NCBI GenBank assembly: GCA_009917545.1
Contig: QZDW01000022.1
Coordinates: 1-64,000, forward strand
DNA length: 64,000 bases
From: a bacterium 1XD42-76
Lineage (GTDB): Bacteria > Bacillota > Clostridia > Lachnospirales > Lachnospiraceae
Reading direction: 5' to 3'
Position 1 is the first letter of the stretch, and every line of letters starts with the position of its first letter. Under the pieces are notes generated by a model. The model saw only the letters and a list, made by a program, of their open reading frames with translations. It had not been told where the DNA came from and made no database searches. Shown in pieces: positions 1-8,759 of the stretch. Made by a program: the position numbers and the translations under genes.

Positions 1-65
1 CTTCGATATTTTTCTTCCCGCCGCTTGCTCAAGGCGGCATTTGATATATGCCCTTACGGGCGCAC
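1..65 (-). mobile_element. 5' end of a group II intron (partial, continues beyond window)
   Basis: Read on the minus strand from 65, the sequence starts GTGCGCCCGTAAGGGC, matching the GUGYG 5' end of bacterial group II introns. A short GCCC/GGGC stem with a GUAA loop follows, then a GC-rich hairpin (GCCGC/GCGGC), as expected for early domain I. The upstream exon is the helicase gene, whose conserved ATGTPVSNSM motif stops three residues later at a TAA inside the presumed intron. The intron-encoded protein and 3' end lie outside the window. An insertion of another type is possible but explains the GUGYG start less well. Confidence 0.7.
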
Positions 66-3000
66 ATAAAGCTCCACCATTGAGTTGCTCACGGGGGTTC
101 CGGTGGCAAATATCACGCCTTTCCCGCCCGTTATCCCGTCCAGATAGCGGCATTTCATGAACATATCGGACGATTTCTGCGCCTCCGTCTGTGCGATGCC
201 GCCCACGTTCCGCATTTTTGTGTAAAGGTAAAGGTTTTTGTAGCCGTCCGCCTCGTCCACGAACAGGCGGTCAATGCCCAATTCCTCAAAGAAAACAACA
301 TCATCCTTGCGGCTCTGGTCGTTGAGCTTTGACAGCTTCGTTTGCAGGGATTTTTTCGATTTCTCCATCTGCTTGATGGTGAACCTGCTCCCACCGTTCC
401 GCTTCGCCTCCGCAATCCCGTCTATGATTTCCTCGATCTGCTCCTCCAGCATACGCTGCTGCCGTTCCAGACTCAGCGGGATTTTCTCGAACTGGCTGTG
501 CCCGATAATCACTGCGTCAATGTCGCTGGTCGCAATCCTAGCACAGAATTTCTTCCGGTTCTTCGTTTCAAAATCCTTTTTGGTTGCCACAAGCAGGTTT
601 GCGGCAGGGTATAGCTGGAGCCACTCGGCAGCAAACTGCTCTATGATGTGGTTCGGAACCACAATCATGGATTTGTTGCAAAGCCCTAACCGTTTGCACT
701 CCATCGCCGCCGCAACCATCGTGTAAGTTTTCCCAGCCCCCACCACATAGGCAAGCAGGCTGTTCCCACCGTAAATGATGCGGGCAACCCCGTTTTTCTG
801 GTGCTGCCTCAGCTTAATCTCCGGGTTCATGCCGTAAAAATTTAAGTGGCTCCCGTCATATTCCCTCGGACGGATGGCGTTGAAATTCTCGTTGTAATAC
901 GCCGTCAATCTCTGCCTGCGCTCCGGGTTCTGCCAGATCCAGTCCTGAAACGCCTGCTTGATCAAGTCCTGCTTGCCCTGCGCTATGGCGGTTTCCTCTT
1001 TGTTTAAGACTGCCTTTTTCTTCCCGTCCTCGGTGGGGATATAATCATAGACACGGGTGTCACGCAGGTTTAACGTATCCTCAATAATCTTATAGGCGTT
1101 GACACGGTGCGTTCCGTAAGCGTTGTTTGCCTTCGGGTTCCCCTTGTCGTTGCTCTTTCCCTCGATATTCCACTCCCCGGTAAACTTGGAGAAATGGATT
1201 TTGATATTCCATCGGCTGTAATTCGGCGTGTCCAATAGCTGGAACATAAATTCTGAAATATCACTGATGGGAATCCATGTGGCTCCCAGCCGCACACTGA
1301 TTTCCGATGCGGTCAAGTCCTTCGGCTGTACCTTTTCCAGCGCCTCCACGTTGCTTTGATAGGCTTCGGACGCCAGTGCCGCCAGCTTCGCCTCTTTCAG
1401 TTTCTCCCGGACATTGCCGGATAAATATTCATCTTCCGAAACAAATTCAGGCTCCCCTCCCGCCACATTTGGCAGACGGAAAATCACGCCGGACAGCTCC
1501 CGCTCAATCTCCTCCGCATTTTTCCCGGTCAGGGAACACATATAATCCATGTCCACTCTGGCTTTCTCGGATAAAGATAACGATAATGCTTCGCTGGCTG
1601 TGTCCACCTTTGTCACCGCCTGATGCGGCTTGATGGTACGCTTATGGAACATATCAGCTTTCCGTGCGTGTATGCCGTCCTCCGCCACAATCTCCAAAGA
1701 GCAGAGCAGCGGGTAGCTGTTATCGTCCGAAAAGACCATGCTGTTCGCCCTGGCATTCAGTATCCCGTACTTCTTCTGGAATGCATCGTACAGTTGGTTT
1801 AACTTCCTCTGCTGTTCTTCGATGACCGTATCGTCGTACCCTTCCGTCTGGTAGGCAATCAGCTCCCGCACACAGTCACGGATGGCAGCCATGCCTTTTA
1901 CACGGTTTGCGGCGGTCACAGACAGCTCCACGGGCTTCATGCGGCTGTTCTCCCGGTAGTAGATTTTCCCGTCATAAACGGTAAAGGAGAAATTGGCAAC
2001 GGACGGATCGGCAGGGATAGAGTTATCTTCTTCCTCCACCAATTCGTTCGTTTCATACTCCGCAATCTCCGCCTGAATGTTTTCCACCGCCCCTGCAAGC
2101 AGGGTTTCAAGGCTGGCCTCCTCATACGGGCGGCAGGCGCTGTCCATGCCATACTTCGTGCTTTCCATCACCATCTCGCCCAACACCATCTCCGGATGTT
2201 CCACAAAATAGCGGTTCTGCGTAATCCCGTTTTCATCAACGTCAAGGTATAACCAGTCCGGCTCCGTTTCCACCATGCGGTCACGCTTCTGCAAAAATAA
2301 AATATCAGAGGTTACTTCCGTCCCCGCATTTTTCTTAAACGTATCGTTGGGCAGGCGTATCGCTCCCAAAAGCTCCGCCCGCTGTGCGATATATTTGCGT
2401 ATCGCCGGGTTCTTCTTGTCCATCGTCCCCGATGACGTGATAAACGCAATCACGCCTCCCGGCCTGACTTTATCCAGCGTCTTTGCAAAAAAATAGTCAT
2501 GCACAAGGAAGTTGTTTTTGTCATACCGCCTGTCGGATAATTTAAACTGGCCGAACGGGACGTTGCCGATTGCCACGTCAAAAAAGCTGTCCGGCAGCTC
2601 TGCTTCCTCGTACCCCTGCACGGCAACCGTGGATTTCTGGTAAAGCTGCCCCGCAATCCTGCCCGATATGCTGTCAATCTCCACCCCGTATATCTTGCAG
2701 TCTGATAAGCTCTCCGGCTTCATGCCGATGAAATTGCCCACCGCACAGGACGGCTCTAAGATGTTGCCGGATTTTAAGCCCATGTTCTCCAATGCCTGAT
2801 ACATGGCACGGATGACAACGGGCGGCGTGTAAAATGCAGTCAAGGTTGACTGCCTTGCGGCGGCGTATTCCTCCTGCGTCAATACGGTTTTCAGTTCCAG
2901 GTACTCATATCCCCATGCGGATTTGGTTTCGTCAAATGCGTCCGACAAGCCGCCCCAGCCCACATACTTTGATAAGATTTCCTGCTCCTCCGGAGTTGCG

Positions 3001-6000
3001 TACCTGTCCTCTTCCTCGCACTTCTTCAATAGCTGGATGGCGGCAATGTTCGCCCGGAACTTCTCTTTTGGCGTCCCGTACCCCAGCTCATCATTGGTAA
3101 TCCGGTACTGGCTCCGCTGCTCCTTTGGGATTTCCGGGTGCAGGTCAAAGCCCCGTATCCTGCCTGCCGGCTTTTTCTTTTCCCACGCTGGCGCAAGGTC
3201 TGCCTGTTCATTGCTCTCCTTTTCCTGCGTGTCTTTCTGCCCCTGAATCAAGTCAAAAACAAGCTGGATCGGCTCGCTGCGAAACACCGGGAAGCCTGTG
3301 CCGCTCTGGAAGGTGAGGTCTTTTAAGCTGACAGTTCCGTGTCCCATATCCACGCTGTCAACGGAAAACCTGCGGTCATCTATCACAACTTCCGTGCCGA
3401 TCGGGACGTCGCTTTCCGATAGCTGCTTTTCCTCTCTGGTCGGCAAATATCCCTGTTCCTGGATATTTTTAAACCACTGGCTTGCAAAATCATTTAATTC
3501 GCTCTCCAGTTCCTCGTCCACAACGCCGTCTGTCACTACCTGCTCAAAACGGTTTAAGTTGTCCTGCTGGAATGTCCTTGCATTTAAGGTCTTAGCCTCA
3601 TGGTCGAACACAAACTCCATGTCCGGATCGGCAAGGGAATCCCCGTTCTGCGTGTAATAATGGGAGATTGCAATGCGGTTCTCCCCGATGCCCTCCACGG
3701 TAAGCGGCATAAAGGACTGTCCCGCTTCAAATGATTTTGACTCCGTTTCCCCACGCAGCACCTCCGGCGCAAGCTCCATGACCGCACGGTAATTTTTCTG
3801 TGCCACGGTAAGGCTTTCTTCCGGGATTTCCTCTTTTTCCATTTTTGGTGAAGCGGTTCCCTGCCCGTCCCCTGCGGGAAGGGGTTCTGTGTTTTTCTTT
3901 TCGGCTGGTGGTTCCGGCAATGGCCGTTTGGTTTTCAAATGGTCATTTGCCGGGTTTTCACGCAGCTTGCGGTCAAATTCCTCACGGGGCATATCTTTCG
4001 TGAACAGCGGGTAGGTGAGGTCATGCAATACCACCATGCTGTCGGTCATGGTAAGGATTTCATATTTCTCCATGCCGATATACACCACGGTTTCCGTCTG
4101 AAGGTCATAGGGCTGGTTCATGGCTGGAAGCCCCTGCACTTCCTCAATCAGTCCCTCAAGCTCCTGATACGCCTCCACATCCGGCTCCGTTGCCTGCTGG
4201 ACGCTGATAAGGTAATCCAGAATCGCCATAACTTCATCCGGGTTCAGGAGCTGCTTTTCAATCTGCGCTATCGTTTCCTGCTCGGATTCCCCCTGCTCTA
4301 TATTCGCCTCATACGCCCGCAGGTCGGTTTCCTTATAAAGTTCATTGAGCCTTTTTGCAAGGCTGTCCGGCTCTGCCTTTTGTCTGCCCTGCCCCGGAAC
4401 TGGTTCCGGCTCTGGCTCCGGTTCCGGCAGGGACGGTGTTTCTGTTTCGGCTGGTATGAGCGAAATCAGACTGAATTTCCCGTCCCGGTAGTCCATAAGG
4501 TCACGGTACACCTTCTGCATGAATGGATAACGGTTGTCATAATCTGCGGTATTATTAAGCACTTCCGCCATTACGGTCAAGATTTCTTCCACACGCTCCG
4601 GGATGTCAATCTGCGGCCGGATTGCCTTCACGCCTGCACGGTACTCCGAACCAAACGGGTAGGGGCGCACCACTTCCTCCGGCTGGTTCGTATAAAAATG
4701 GTAGATTTCAGCCGTAAGGACGCTTTTTTCATACTCCGGCAGGTACTCCATTTCCTTTTCCGTCATATACCGCCCTGCGGCAATCAGCTCGTCAATGCGC
4801 TTTGCAACCTTTCCCCATTTCAGCAGGATTTCCGTTTCACCCTTTATAATCTGCATCCCTTCACTGCTGGCAAGCATATCAATCCCGGTTCCCGTAATTA
4901 CCGGACAAGCGCCGACAAATCCATAGGCATTTTTGAGATAGTCCGCCTTCTGCTGGTTCGTGCGGTTTTTCAGGAAATAGACATAAATGCCGTATTTCCC
5001 CGGCTTCACATCGGCGCTGTTCTTGATGACGGTATCAATGATTTCCTGGGAAAAAGAAAAAGCAGAGGTCTTTTCCTCTGCTAAATCTTCCATCAGGCTA
5101 AGCTGCCCTTCCACGGTCGGGAGCGGGTTCATCTTATCTTTCAGCTCCCCCAAAAGGCGCATACCCTCAAAATACCCTGCGATTACGCCCCAGTCATAAT
5201 AAGCCTGCGAAGTGCGGGAAGAATAGCTGCCCTCCCACATATGAAGCACGTTCTGGTAGGTCTTGTAGCCTGCAAGCCGCCCGTCCTCCAGCGTGATTTC
5301 CGTCTGCTCATTATTAAATATACTTTTGATATATTCCGTCCGTTCTTTCTTATCCTCATGGCTTTCAAAAAATGCCCGGATTTCCCCTTTGTCCGCTTTC
5401 AGATGCGGGGTAGACAAAAGCAGCGATTTGATGTCCTCATCCTCCCCGAAAAAAGGAAAAGATCTGTCCTCGCTGCTTCTGTCATAAACCGCTAAAACTT
5501 CCGCTGGCTTATCTTCTGTGGGCAAGTCACCTTCCGCCGGCAAACCGCCTTCTGCCTGCGGCTCCGGTTCTTTGGACGTTATGTGTAAACCAGTTCGTTC
5601 ATCACGATTTCCTCCGCCGCCTGCCGGATGTTGTTCATCATCGAAAGCCACAACATCTGGTCTTTCGCTTTCAGTTCCTCCGTCACCTCCTGCGACTGTG
5701 CCATCTGCGACACGATCTGCTCCATCCTGCCCTGCGCCTCCTCCTGCGTTTCCTTCAGGTGCTGGTTCAGCTTCCCTTGCGTCAGCAGGCTTAAGAATAT
5801 CCCGTAATGCTGCTCTTTCAGGTAATTCCGGCGCAGTGAGCCGTACTTCCCAAGGTGTACTTCCGGTTCGTCCGGTACGGTGATGTCCGGCAGAAGGTAA
5901 TCGCCCTGTTTGCTGTAAGCTATCTCTCTCATCATCAAAACCCCTTTCCGAAGCGTTGTTTTTGTCTTTCTCGCTTTCATTATACCTGCCTGCATTTTCC

Positions 6001-6794
6001 CCGGCAAATGTGCGGCTCCTTCTTTTTTCCTCTTTTTGCAGTTTCAGGATGGTGTCGGAGATTTCCCCCAACGCCATTTCCGCCACGTCGCTGGTGGCTG
6101 TGCCGAACAGGTTCACAAGCTCCGGCGTGTTGAAATCCGTGATGTTTCGGAAATCGTCTTTATCCAGATAGGTTTCCGTGTCTATGCCGCACCGCACCAT
6201 TACCATGTAGGCTATGCTGCTTGATAAAAGGCTCTTTGCCTGCACTTCCACGCTGTACTCGTCCAGTTCCTCTAAAAAGCTGCCCGTGCGGTAAGCTAAA
6301 ATATCCTTTAAATAATCTGCGATGTTGTCATCGGCTGCGTTTTCCGCCGCCTCCAGTATGGTTCCCGCAAAATCTAATCTTTCCCCGGACACGCCGAAGG
6401 CATTTGCAAGGGTTTCCTGCACGTCCTGCCTGTATTTCTCCCCTACCTCCCACAAAGGAACGGGGCGCACCAGACGGCGGTAGCGTCCCTCCTGCGTGTC
6501 GGAAATGTCAAAGTAATGCTTTAAGCGCATGGTTTTTGCATTTTTGTCAATGACCACAATCCCTTTGGAATCCCGCTTCACCCAACGCCCAAACTTCCTG
6601 TTCCAGTCCTCCATCTGTAAGACTGCGGTAGCGTCCGGACGCTGCACATGGACTAACAGCTGCTCGTCAAAGGGCAGGCGGTAATTGCGGCAGGCTGATT
6701 TCAGGAACGCCATCCAGTTTTCCGGCGTTGCCGTCACTTCCTTTACGGCTTCTGCGTACAGCTCCGTAATAACGTCAAATCTCTTTTTTGCCAA
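54..6794 (-). CDS. ICE N6-DNA methylase / SNF2-like helicase giant protein, 3' end interrupted
   Basis: Giant polyvalent protein of Firmicute conjugative elements. An ArdC-like N-terminal region comes first, then a low-complexity linker (about 250-440) and several associated domains. A methylase core lies near residues 1345-1415 (motif I with ILEPSCAVGNF, then a NVPFG motif). A superfamily 2 helicase starts near 2000, with VGAGKT (about 2016) and VDEADGYKN (about 2178). It probably acts on element DNA during transfer (inference). The reading frame ends in ATGTPVSNSMVELY plus three residues, so the second helicase lobe is missing; family members run several hundred residues longer. The break coincides with the presumed group II intron, so splicing could restore the gene. 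The start is TTG, preceded by a poly-G/AGG ribosome site. Confidence 0.9.
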   Translation of the reverse strand: MAKKRFDVITELYAEAVKEVTATPENWMAFLKSACRNYRLPFDEQLLVHVQRPDATAVLQMEDWNRKFGRWVKRDSKGIVVIDKNAKTMRLKHYFDISDTQEGRYRRLVRPVPLWEVGEKYRQDVQETLANAFGVSGERLDFAGTILEAAENAADDNIADYLKDILAYRTGSFLEELDEYSVEVQAKSLLSSSIAYMVMVRCGIDTETYLDKDDFRNITDFNTPELVNLFGTATSDVAEMALGEISDTILKLQKEEKRRSRTFAGENAGRYNESEKDKNNASERGFDDERDSLQQTGRLPSAGHHRTGRTGSTPWEVRLTAPELPERAALRDILKPADAREAEPAPEGNAGGGAGQDGADRVADGTVAGGDGGTESERPDVVAFDDEQHPAGGGGNRDERTGLHITSKEPEPQAEGGLPAEGDLPTEDKPAEVLAVYDRSSEDRSFPFFGEDEDIKSLLLSTPHLKADKGEIRAFFESHEDKKERTEYIKSIFNNEQTEITLEDGRLAGYKTYQNVLHMWEGSYSSRTSQAYYDWGVIAGYFEGMRLLGELKDKMNPLPTVEGQLSLMEDLAEEKTSAFSFSQEIIDTVIKNSADVKPGKYGIYVYFLKNRTNQQKADYLKNAYGFVGACPVITGTGIDMLASSEGMQIIKGETEILLKWGKVAKRIDELIAAGRYMTEKEMEYLPEYEKSVLTAEIYHFYTNQPEEVVRPYPFGSEYRAGVKAIRPQIDIPERVEEILTVMAEVLNNTADYDNRYPFMQKVYRDLMDYRDGKFSLISLIPAETETPSLPEPEPEPEPVPGQGRQKAEPDSLAKRLNELYKETDLRAYEANIEQGESEQETIAQIEKQLLNPDEVMAILDYLISVQQATEPDVEAYQELEGLIEEVQGLPAMNQPYDLQTETVVYIGMEKYEILTMTDSMVVLHDLTYPLFTKDMPREEFDRKLRENPANDHLKTKRPLPEPPAEKKNTEPLPAGDGQGTASPKMEKEEIPEESLTVAQKNYRAVMELAPEVLRGETESKSFEAGQSFMPLTVEGIGENRIAISHYYTQNGDSLADPDMEFVFDHEAKTLNARTFQQDNLNRFEQVVTDGVVDEELESELNDFASQWFKNIQEQGYLPTREEKQLSESDVPIGTEVVIDDRRFSVDSVDMGHGTVSLKDLTFQSGTGFPVFRSEPIQLVFDLIQGQKDTQEKESNEQADLAPAWEKKKPAGRIRGFDLHPEIPKEQRSQYRITNDELGYGTPKEKFRANIAAIQLLKKCEEEDRYATPEEQEILSKYVGWGGLSDAFDETKSAWGYEYLELKTVLTQEEYAAARQSTLTAFYTPPVVIRAMYQALENMGLKSGNILEPSCAVGNFIGMKPESLSDCKIYGVEIDSISGRIAGQLYQKSTVAVQGYEEAELPDSFFDVAIGNVPFGQFKLSDRRYDKNNFLVHDYFFAKTLDKVRPGGVIAFITSSGTMDKKNPAIRKYIAQRAELLGAIRLPNDTFKKNAGTEVTSDILFLQKRDRMVETEPDWLYLDVDENGITQNRYFVEHPEMVLGEMVMESTKYGMDSACRPYEEASLETLLAGAVENIQAEIAEYETNELVEEEDNSIPADPSVANFSFTVYDGKIYYRENSRMKPVELSVTAANRVKGMAAIRDCVRELIAYQTEGYDDTVIEEQQRKLNQLYDAFQKKYGILNARANSMVFSDDNSYPLLCSLEIVAEDGIHARKADMFHKRTIKPHQAVTKVDTASEALSLSLSEKARVDMDYMCSLTGKNAEEIERELSGVIFRLPNVAGGEPEFVSEDEYLSGNVREKLKEAKLAALASEAYQSNVEALEKVQPKDLTASEISVRLGATWIPISDISEFMFQLLDTPNYSRWNIKIHFSKFTGEWNIEGKSNDKGNPKANNAYGTHRVNAYKIIEDTLNLRDTRVYDYIPTEDGKKKAVLNKEETAIAQGKQDLIKQAFQDWIWQNPERRQRLTAYYNENFNAIRPREYDGSHLNFYGMNPEIKLRQHQKNGVARIIYGGNSLLAYVVGAGKTYTMVAAAMECKRLGLCNKSMIVVPNHIIEQFAAEWLQLYPAANLLVATKKDFETKNRKKFCARIATSDIDAVIIGHSQFEKIPLSLERQQRMLEEQIEEIIDGIAEAKRNGGSRFTIKQMEKSKKSLQTKLSKLNDQSRKDDVVFFEELGIDRLFVDEADGYKNLYLYTKMRNVGGIAQTEAQKSSDMFMKCRYLDGITGGKGVIFATGTPVSNSMVELYVRP
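5579..5935 (-). CDS. tnpV: TnpV family transposon-encoded protein, overprinted inside the helicase gene
   Basis: This same-strand frame lies inside the giant gene and encodes about 118 residues. The protein matches the TnpV family end to end: an N-terminal GDYLLPD motif, LGKYG with an R-x2-YL segment, a GKL-x2-HL helix, and a C-terminal AEEIVMNELVYT. The start at 5935 (tandem ATGATG) is preceded by AAGGGG with 5-nt spacing. The role of TnpV is unknown; it travels with transposons and ICEs. In the helicase frame the same DNA encodes the G/R/E/P-rich linker (about residues 287-405), which looks like a by-product of the TnpV frame. Confidence 0.8.
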   Translation of the reverse strand: MMREIAYSKQGDYLLPDITVPDEPEVHLGKYGSLRRNYLKEQHYGIFLSLLTQGKLNQHLKETQEEAQGRMEQIVSQMAQSQEVTEELKAKDQMLWLSMMNNIRQAAEEIVMNELVYT

Positions 6795-6795
6795 C

Positions 6796-6813
6796 GTGCC
6801 TCCCCCCCCCCCC
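6796..6813 (-). promoter_or_regulatory. Ribosome-binding region with a 12-G homopolymer
   Basis: On the minus strand a run of 12 G is followed by AGGCACG and the TTG start of the giant helicase gene. It begins at the stop codon of the upstream LPD28 gene. The run forms the Shine-Dalgarno region. Slippage here would change ribosome-site strength or spacing but not the reading frame. Confidence 0.6.
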
Positions 6814-7163
6814 TATCTTTCCCATTCCTTTTTCTTTGCTGGCGGGTATTTCTCCTGAAATTCCTTTACCGTCCGGCAGTCGCCGCCCGCAAAGTTCCAA
6901 TCCTTTTCCGGATCAATGTCCAGATACCCGTCCTGCGGCAGTTTGATTGGCTCACGGGTGATAATGCTCCCGTAATGGTTTACCATGATTCCCCTTGCAA
7001 TCTGCACCGGATCGCTGCCCCCGTCATCATCGCCCCGCACCTCATACAGATACAAGCCTTTCGGCACCGTGTCCCGTTCTATGCGGATGCCTGTGAACAA
7101 TGCAGGCTTATCAAGCACCGTGATTTCCTCAAAATGTTCTTCCATTGCGTTATATCTCGCCAT
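6813..7163 (-). CDS. LPD28 domain protein of conjugative elements
   Basis: 116 residues, matching the LPD28 family (large polyvalent protein-associated domain 28): an N-terminal MEEHFEEITVLDKPALFT segment, a central GLYLYEVR segment, DPVQIARG, and a PEKDW/GDCRT-VKEF C-terminus. Function is unknown; the domain occurs alone or fused to ICE and phage polyvalent proteins. It sits directly upstream of the giant helicase gene in a same-strand run of small ICE genes with short gaps, suggesting one transcript. The start has an AGGCAGG ribosome site. Confidence 0.8.
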   Translation of the reverse strand: MARYNAMEEHFEEITVLDKPALFTGIRIERDTVPKGLYLYEVRGDDDGGSDPVQIARGIMVNHYGSIITREPIKLPQDGYLDIDPEKDWNFAGGDCRTVKEFQEKYPPAKKKEWER

Positions 7164-7183
7164 AACTGCACCTGCCTTTCCCG

Positions 7184-7393
7184 CTATACCTCGCCGCCGC
7201 CCAAAAACGTGATGACCTTGTTTGCCTTCACCGCTTTCTGAATCCCATTTATCATCACAATCTCCGCCACGGAAATGCCCGGCAGTGCCAGAATGTCGTC
7301 CATCGTCATGGCAAGGATTGATTTTTCGTCCCCGAAACCTGCCTCCATCAGCTTTGAGAGGGAACGGACATATTTATTGTTCATCTGTGCCAT
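7184..7393 (-). CDS. Small conserved ICE protein
   Basis: 69 residues, soluble, no signal peptide or membrane segment. The centre (DDILALPGISVAEIVMING) looks like a helix-hairpin-helix-type or small DNA-binding fold, but I cannot assign a family. It lies in the same operon-like run as its neighbours and has an AAAGGTAGG ribosome site. Its stop lies 20 nt before the LPD28 gene. Small proteins in this position are common in Clostridia ICEs; the function is unknown. Confidence 0.65.
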   Translation of the reverse strand: MAQMNNKYVRSLSKLMEAGFGDEKSILAMTMDDILALPGISVAEIVMINGIQKAVKANKVITFLGGGEV

Positions 7394-7402
7394 AAAAAAT
7401 AC

Positions 7403-8086
7403 CTACCTTTCTATATTCTTTGTTTTCTGTGGCTCTGCCTGCACTGGCTCATAGGTTGCCCCGCTCCGCTCCATGCGCTCGGCAAATTCGCAGATATGGT
7501 ATAAATTGCTGCCAATCTCGCTGTGGTACTCGTCGATGAACCTGCAAACCCGCTCATTCTTTTCGCCCCATCCAGTCGTAATGAGAATCTTTTCCCCGTC
7601 CGGGATGCGGAACAGCTCTTTGTAGTGCGGATCAATGAAGCGTATGCCCTGCCTTGCCTTTTTCATATGGCTGTCCAGCCATTCTTTTACATAGCAGAAA
7701 CAGTAGAAATTATAATCTCCTTTTACGGGGTTGCACCGTATCAGGTAGGCGTGTTTCTCTGTATCCACCCGGAAGCCGTACTCTGTGCCGCAATTCCCCG
7801 GAAATGCACTGTCGGGGTAACTTCCTGCATAACTTCTCATTTTGCTCCGGCTCTCTAAAATCCCGTATTCTTCAGAACGCAACGCATTGATAACCCCGTC
7901 AAATTCCGCCTGAAATTCTTCCGTTTTCAATGACTGCCTGTGGTCGTTCCATGTGGTGTAAAATTCATTCCCCCGGCTCCCAAAATCGCCACGGAGATAC
8001 CCGATGCTCCCGGTCTGCCCCTGAATCTGCATACTCTGCCTGTAAGTGTATTTCTGTTCTTCCTGCTCCATTGCCCGGATTTCCAT
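7403..8086 (-). CDS. Conserved ICE protein (LPD25-like, tentative)
   Basis: 227 residues, hydrophilic, no membrane segment. The core around residues 100-175 carries TEYGFRVDTEKHAYLIRCNP, YNFYCFCYVKEWL and GIRFIDPHYKELFRIPDG segments typical of a conserved family in Firmicute ICEs. I associate it only loosely with the LPD25 group. Longer relatives carry an extra C-terminal domain missing here. The start is supported by GGAGG upstream, and it follows the preceding gene with 1 nt between the two reading frames. Its role in conjugation or in the recipient is unknown. Confidence 0.7.
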   Translation of the reverse strand: MEIRAMEQEEQKYTYRQSMQIQGQTGSIGYLRGDFGSRGNEFYTTWNDHRQSLKTEEFQAEFDGVINALRSEEYGILESRSKMRSYAGSYPDSAFPGNCGTEYGFRVDTEKHAYLIRCNPVKGDYNFYCFCYVKEWLDSHMKKARQGIRFIDPHYKELFRIPDGEKILITTGWGEKNERVCRFIDEYHSEIGSNLYHICEFAERMERSGATYEPVQAEPQKTKNIER

Positions 8087-8087
8087 A

Positions 8088-8759
8088 TCAGCGTTCCTCC
8101 CTTCCGCCTGCCTTTTTCTGTTTATGGGAGATGTCCTTTAAATATTTCCCATAGTCCACTGCGTCACGCAATACGTCCTCCACGGATTTATAGCGGTCAT
8201 CCCGCAGGTTCTTTTCCACCCATTCATATACCCGGCAATCAGAATGGAACACCGCCTTTGCAACCTCGTTCACCATGCGGAGCGAATTGTCGTCCCGGAA
8301 CAGCCGCACCAATGCGTCGGACACTTTATTCCCGCCATTCTGCAACTGCACTTCTATGTCGGAATACGCTTTGAGATATACCTTTTCCGGTGGCTGCGTG
8401 ATTCCAATGCTCCCCAGCACATCCGCCAATTCCGGCGTTGGGAACTGGATCACCGCACTGCTGTCCCCGTATTTTACGAATGCTTCCAGATGATACCCGC
8501 TGTCCGGGTTCCTCTGCGCCGCTTTTTCCTCCCTCTGCTCCAGATACAGAATTTCATCCATTGCCCGCTGGCATAAGTCTTTTGTAGCTTTTAAAAGGCT
8601 GTCCGTATAATGCCCCCAAAAGTAATCCGTCTGTCCCTTGCACTCCCATGTGACAAAGGAATTTGGGTTTTTCATGTTCACGCCCAAAACAAACTCGGCA
8701 TTTCCCACGGGGATGGATGTTGTGATGACAAACCCCGCATTGGTTCTGAAACTGTCCAT
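8088..8759 (-). CDS. Conserved ICE protein, paralogous N-terminal domain
   Basis: 223 residues. The N-terminus (I-T-TSIPVGNAEFVLGV, then GHYTDSL) resembles that of the neighbouring gene ending near 9364 (ITHGIPIGDKEVVLGV, then GSYTDCM), so the two share an N-terminal domain. The C-terminal third is predicted helical. No catalytic motif is recognised. The ATG follows the TAA of the upstream frame directly and has GGAGG in that gene's last codons, implying translational coupling. It may be an ICE accessory or anti-restriction-type protein, but nothing in the sequence proves that. Confidence 0.65.
   Translation of the reverse strand: MDSFRTNAGFVITTSIPVGNAEFVLGVNMKNPNSFVTWECKGQTDYFWGHYTDSLLKATKDLCQRAMDEILYLEQREEKAAQRNPDSGYHLEAFVKYGDSSAVIQFPTPELADVLGSIGITQPPEKVYLKAYSDIEVQLQNGGNKVSDALVRLFRDDNSLRMVNEVAKAVFHSDCRVYEWVEKNLRDDRYKSVEDVLRDAVDYGKYLKDISHKQKKAGGREER

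Noticed and set aside
3939..5084. 381-codon plus-strand frame opposite the helicase gene
   Set aside because: It lies antisense to well-supported coding sequence, has no ribosome site and no family resemblance; a GC-driven shadow frame.
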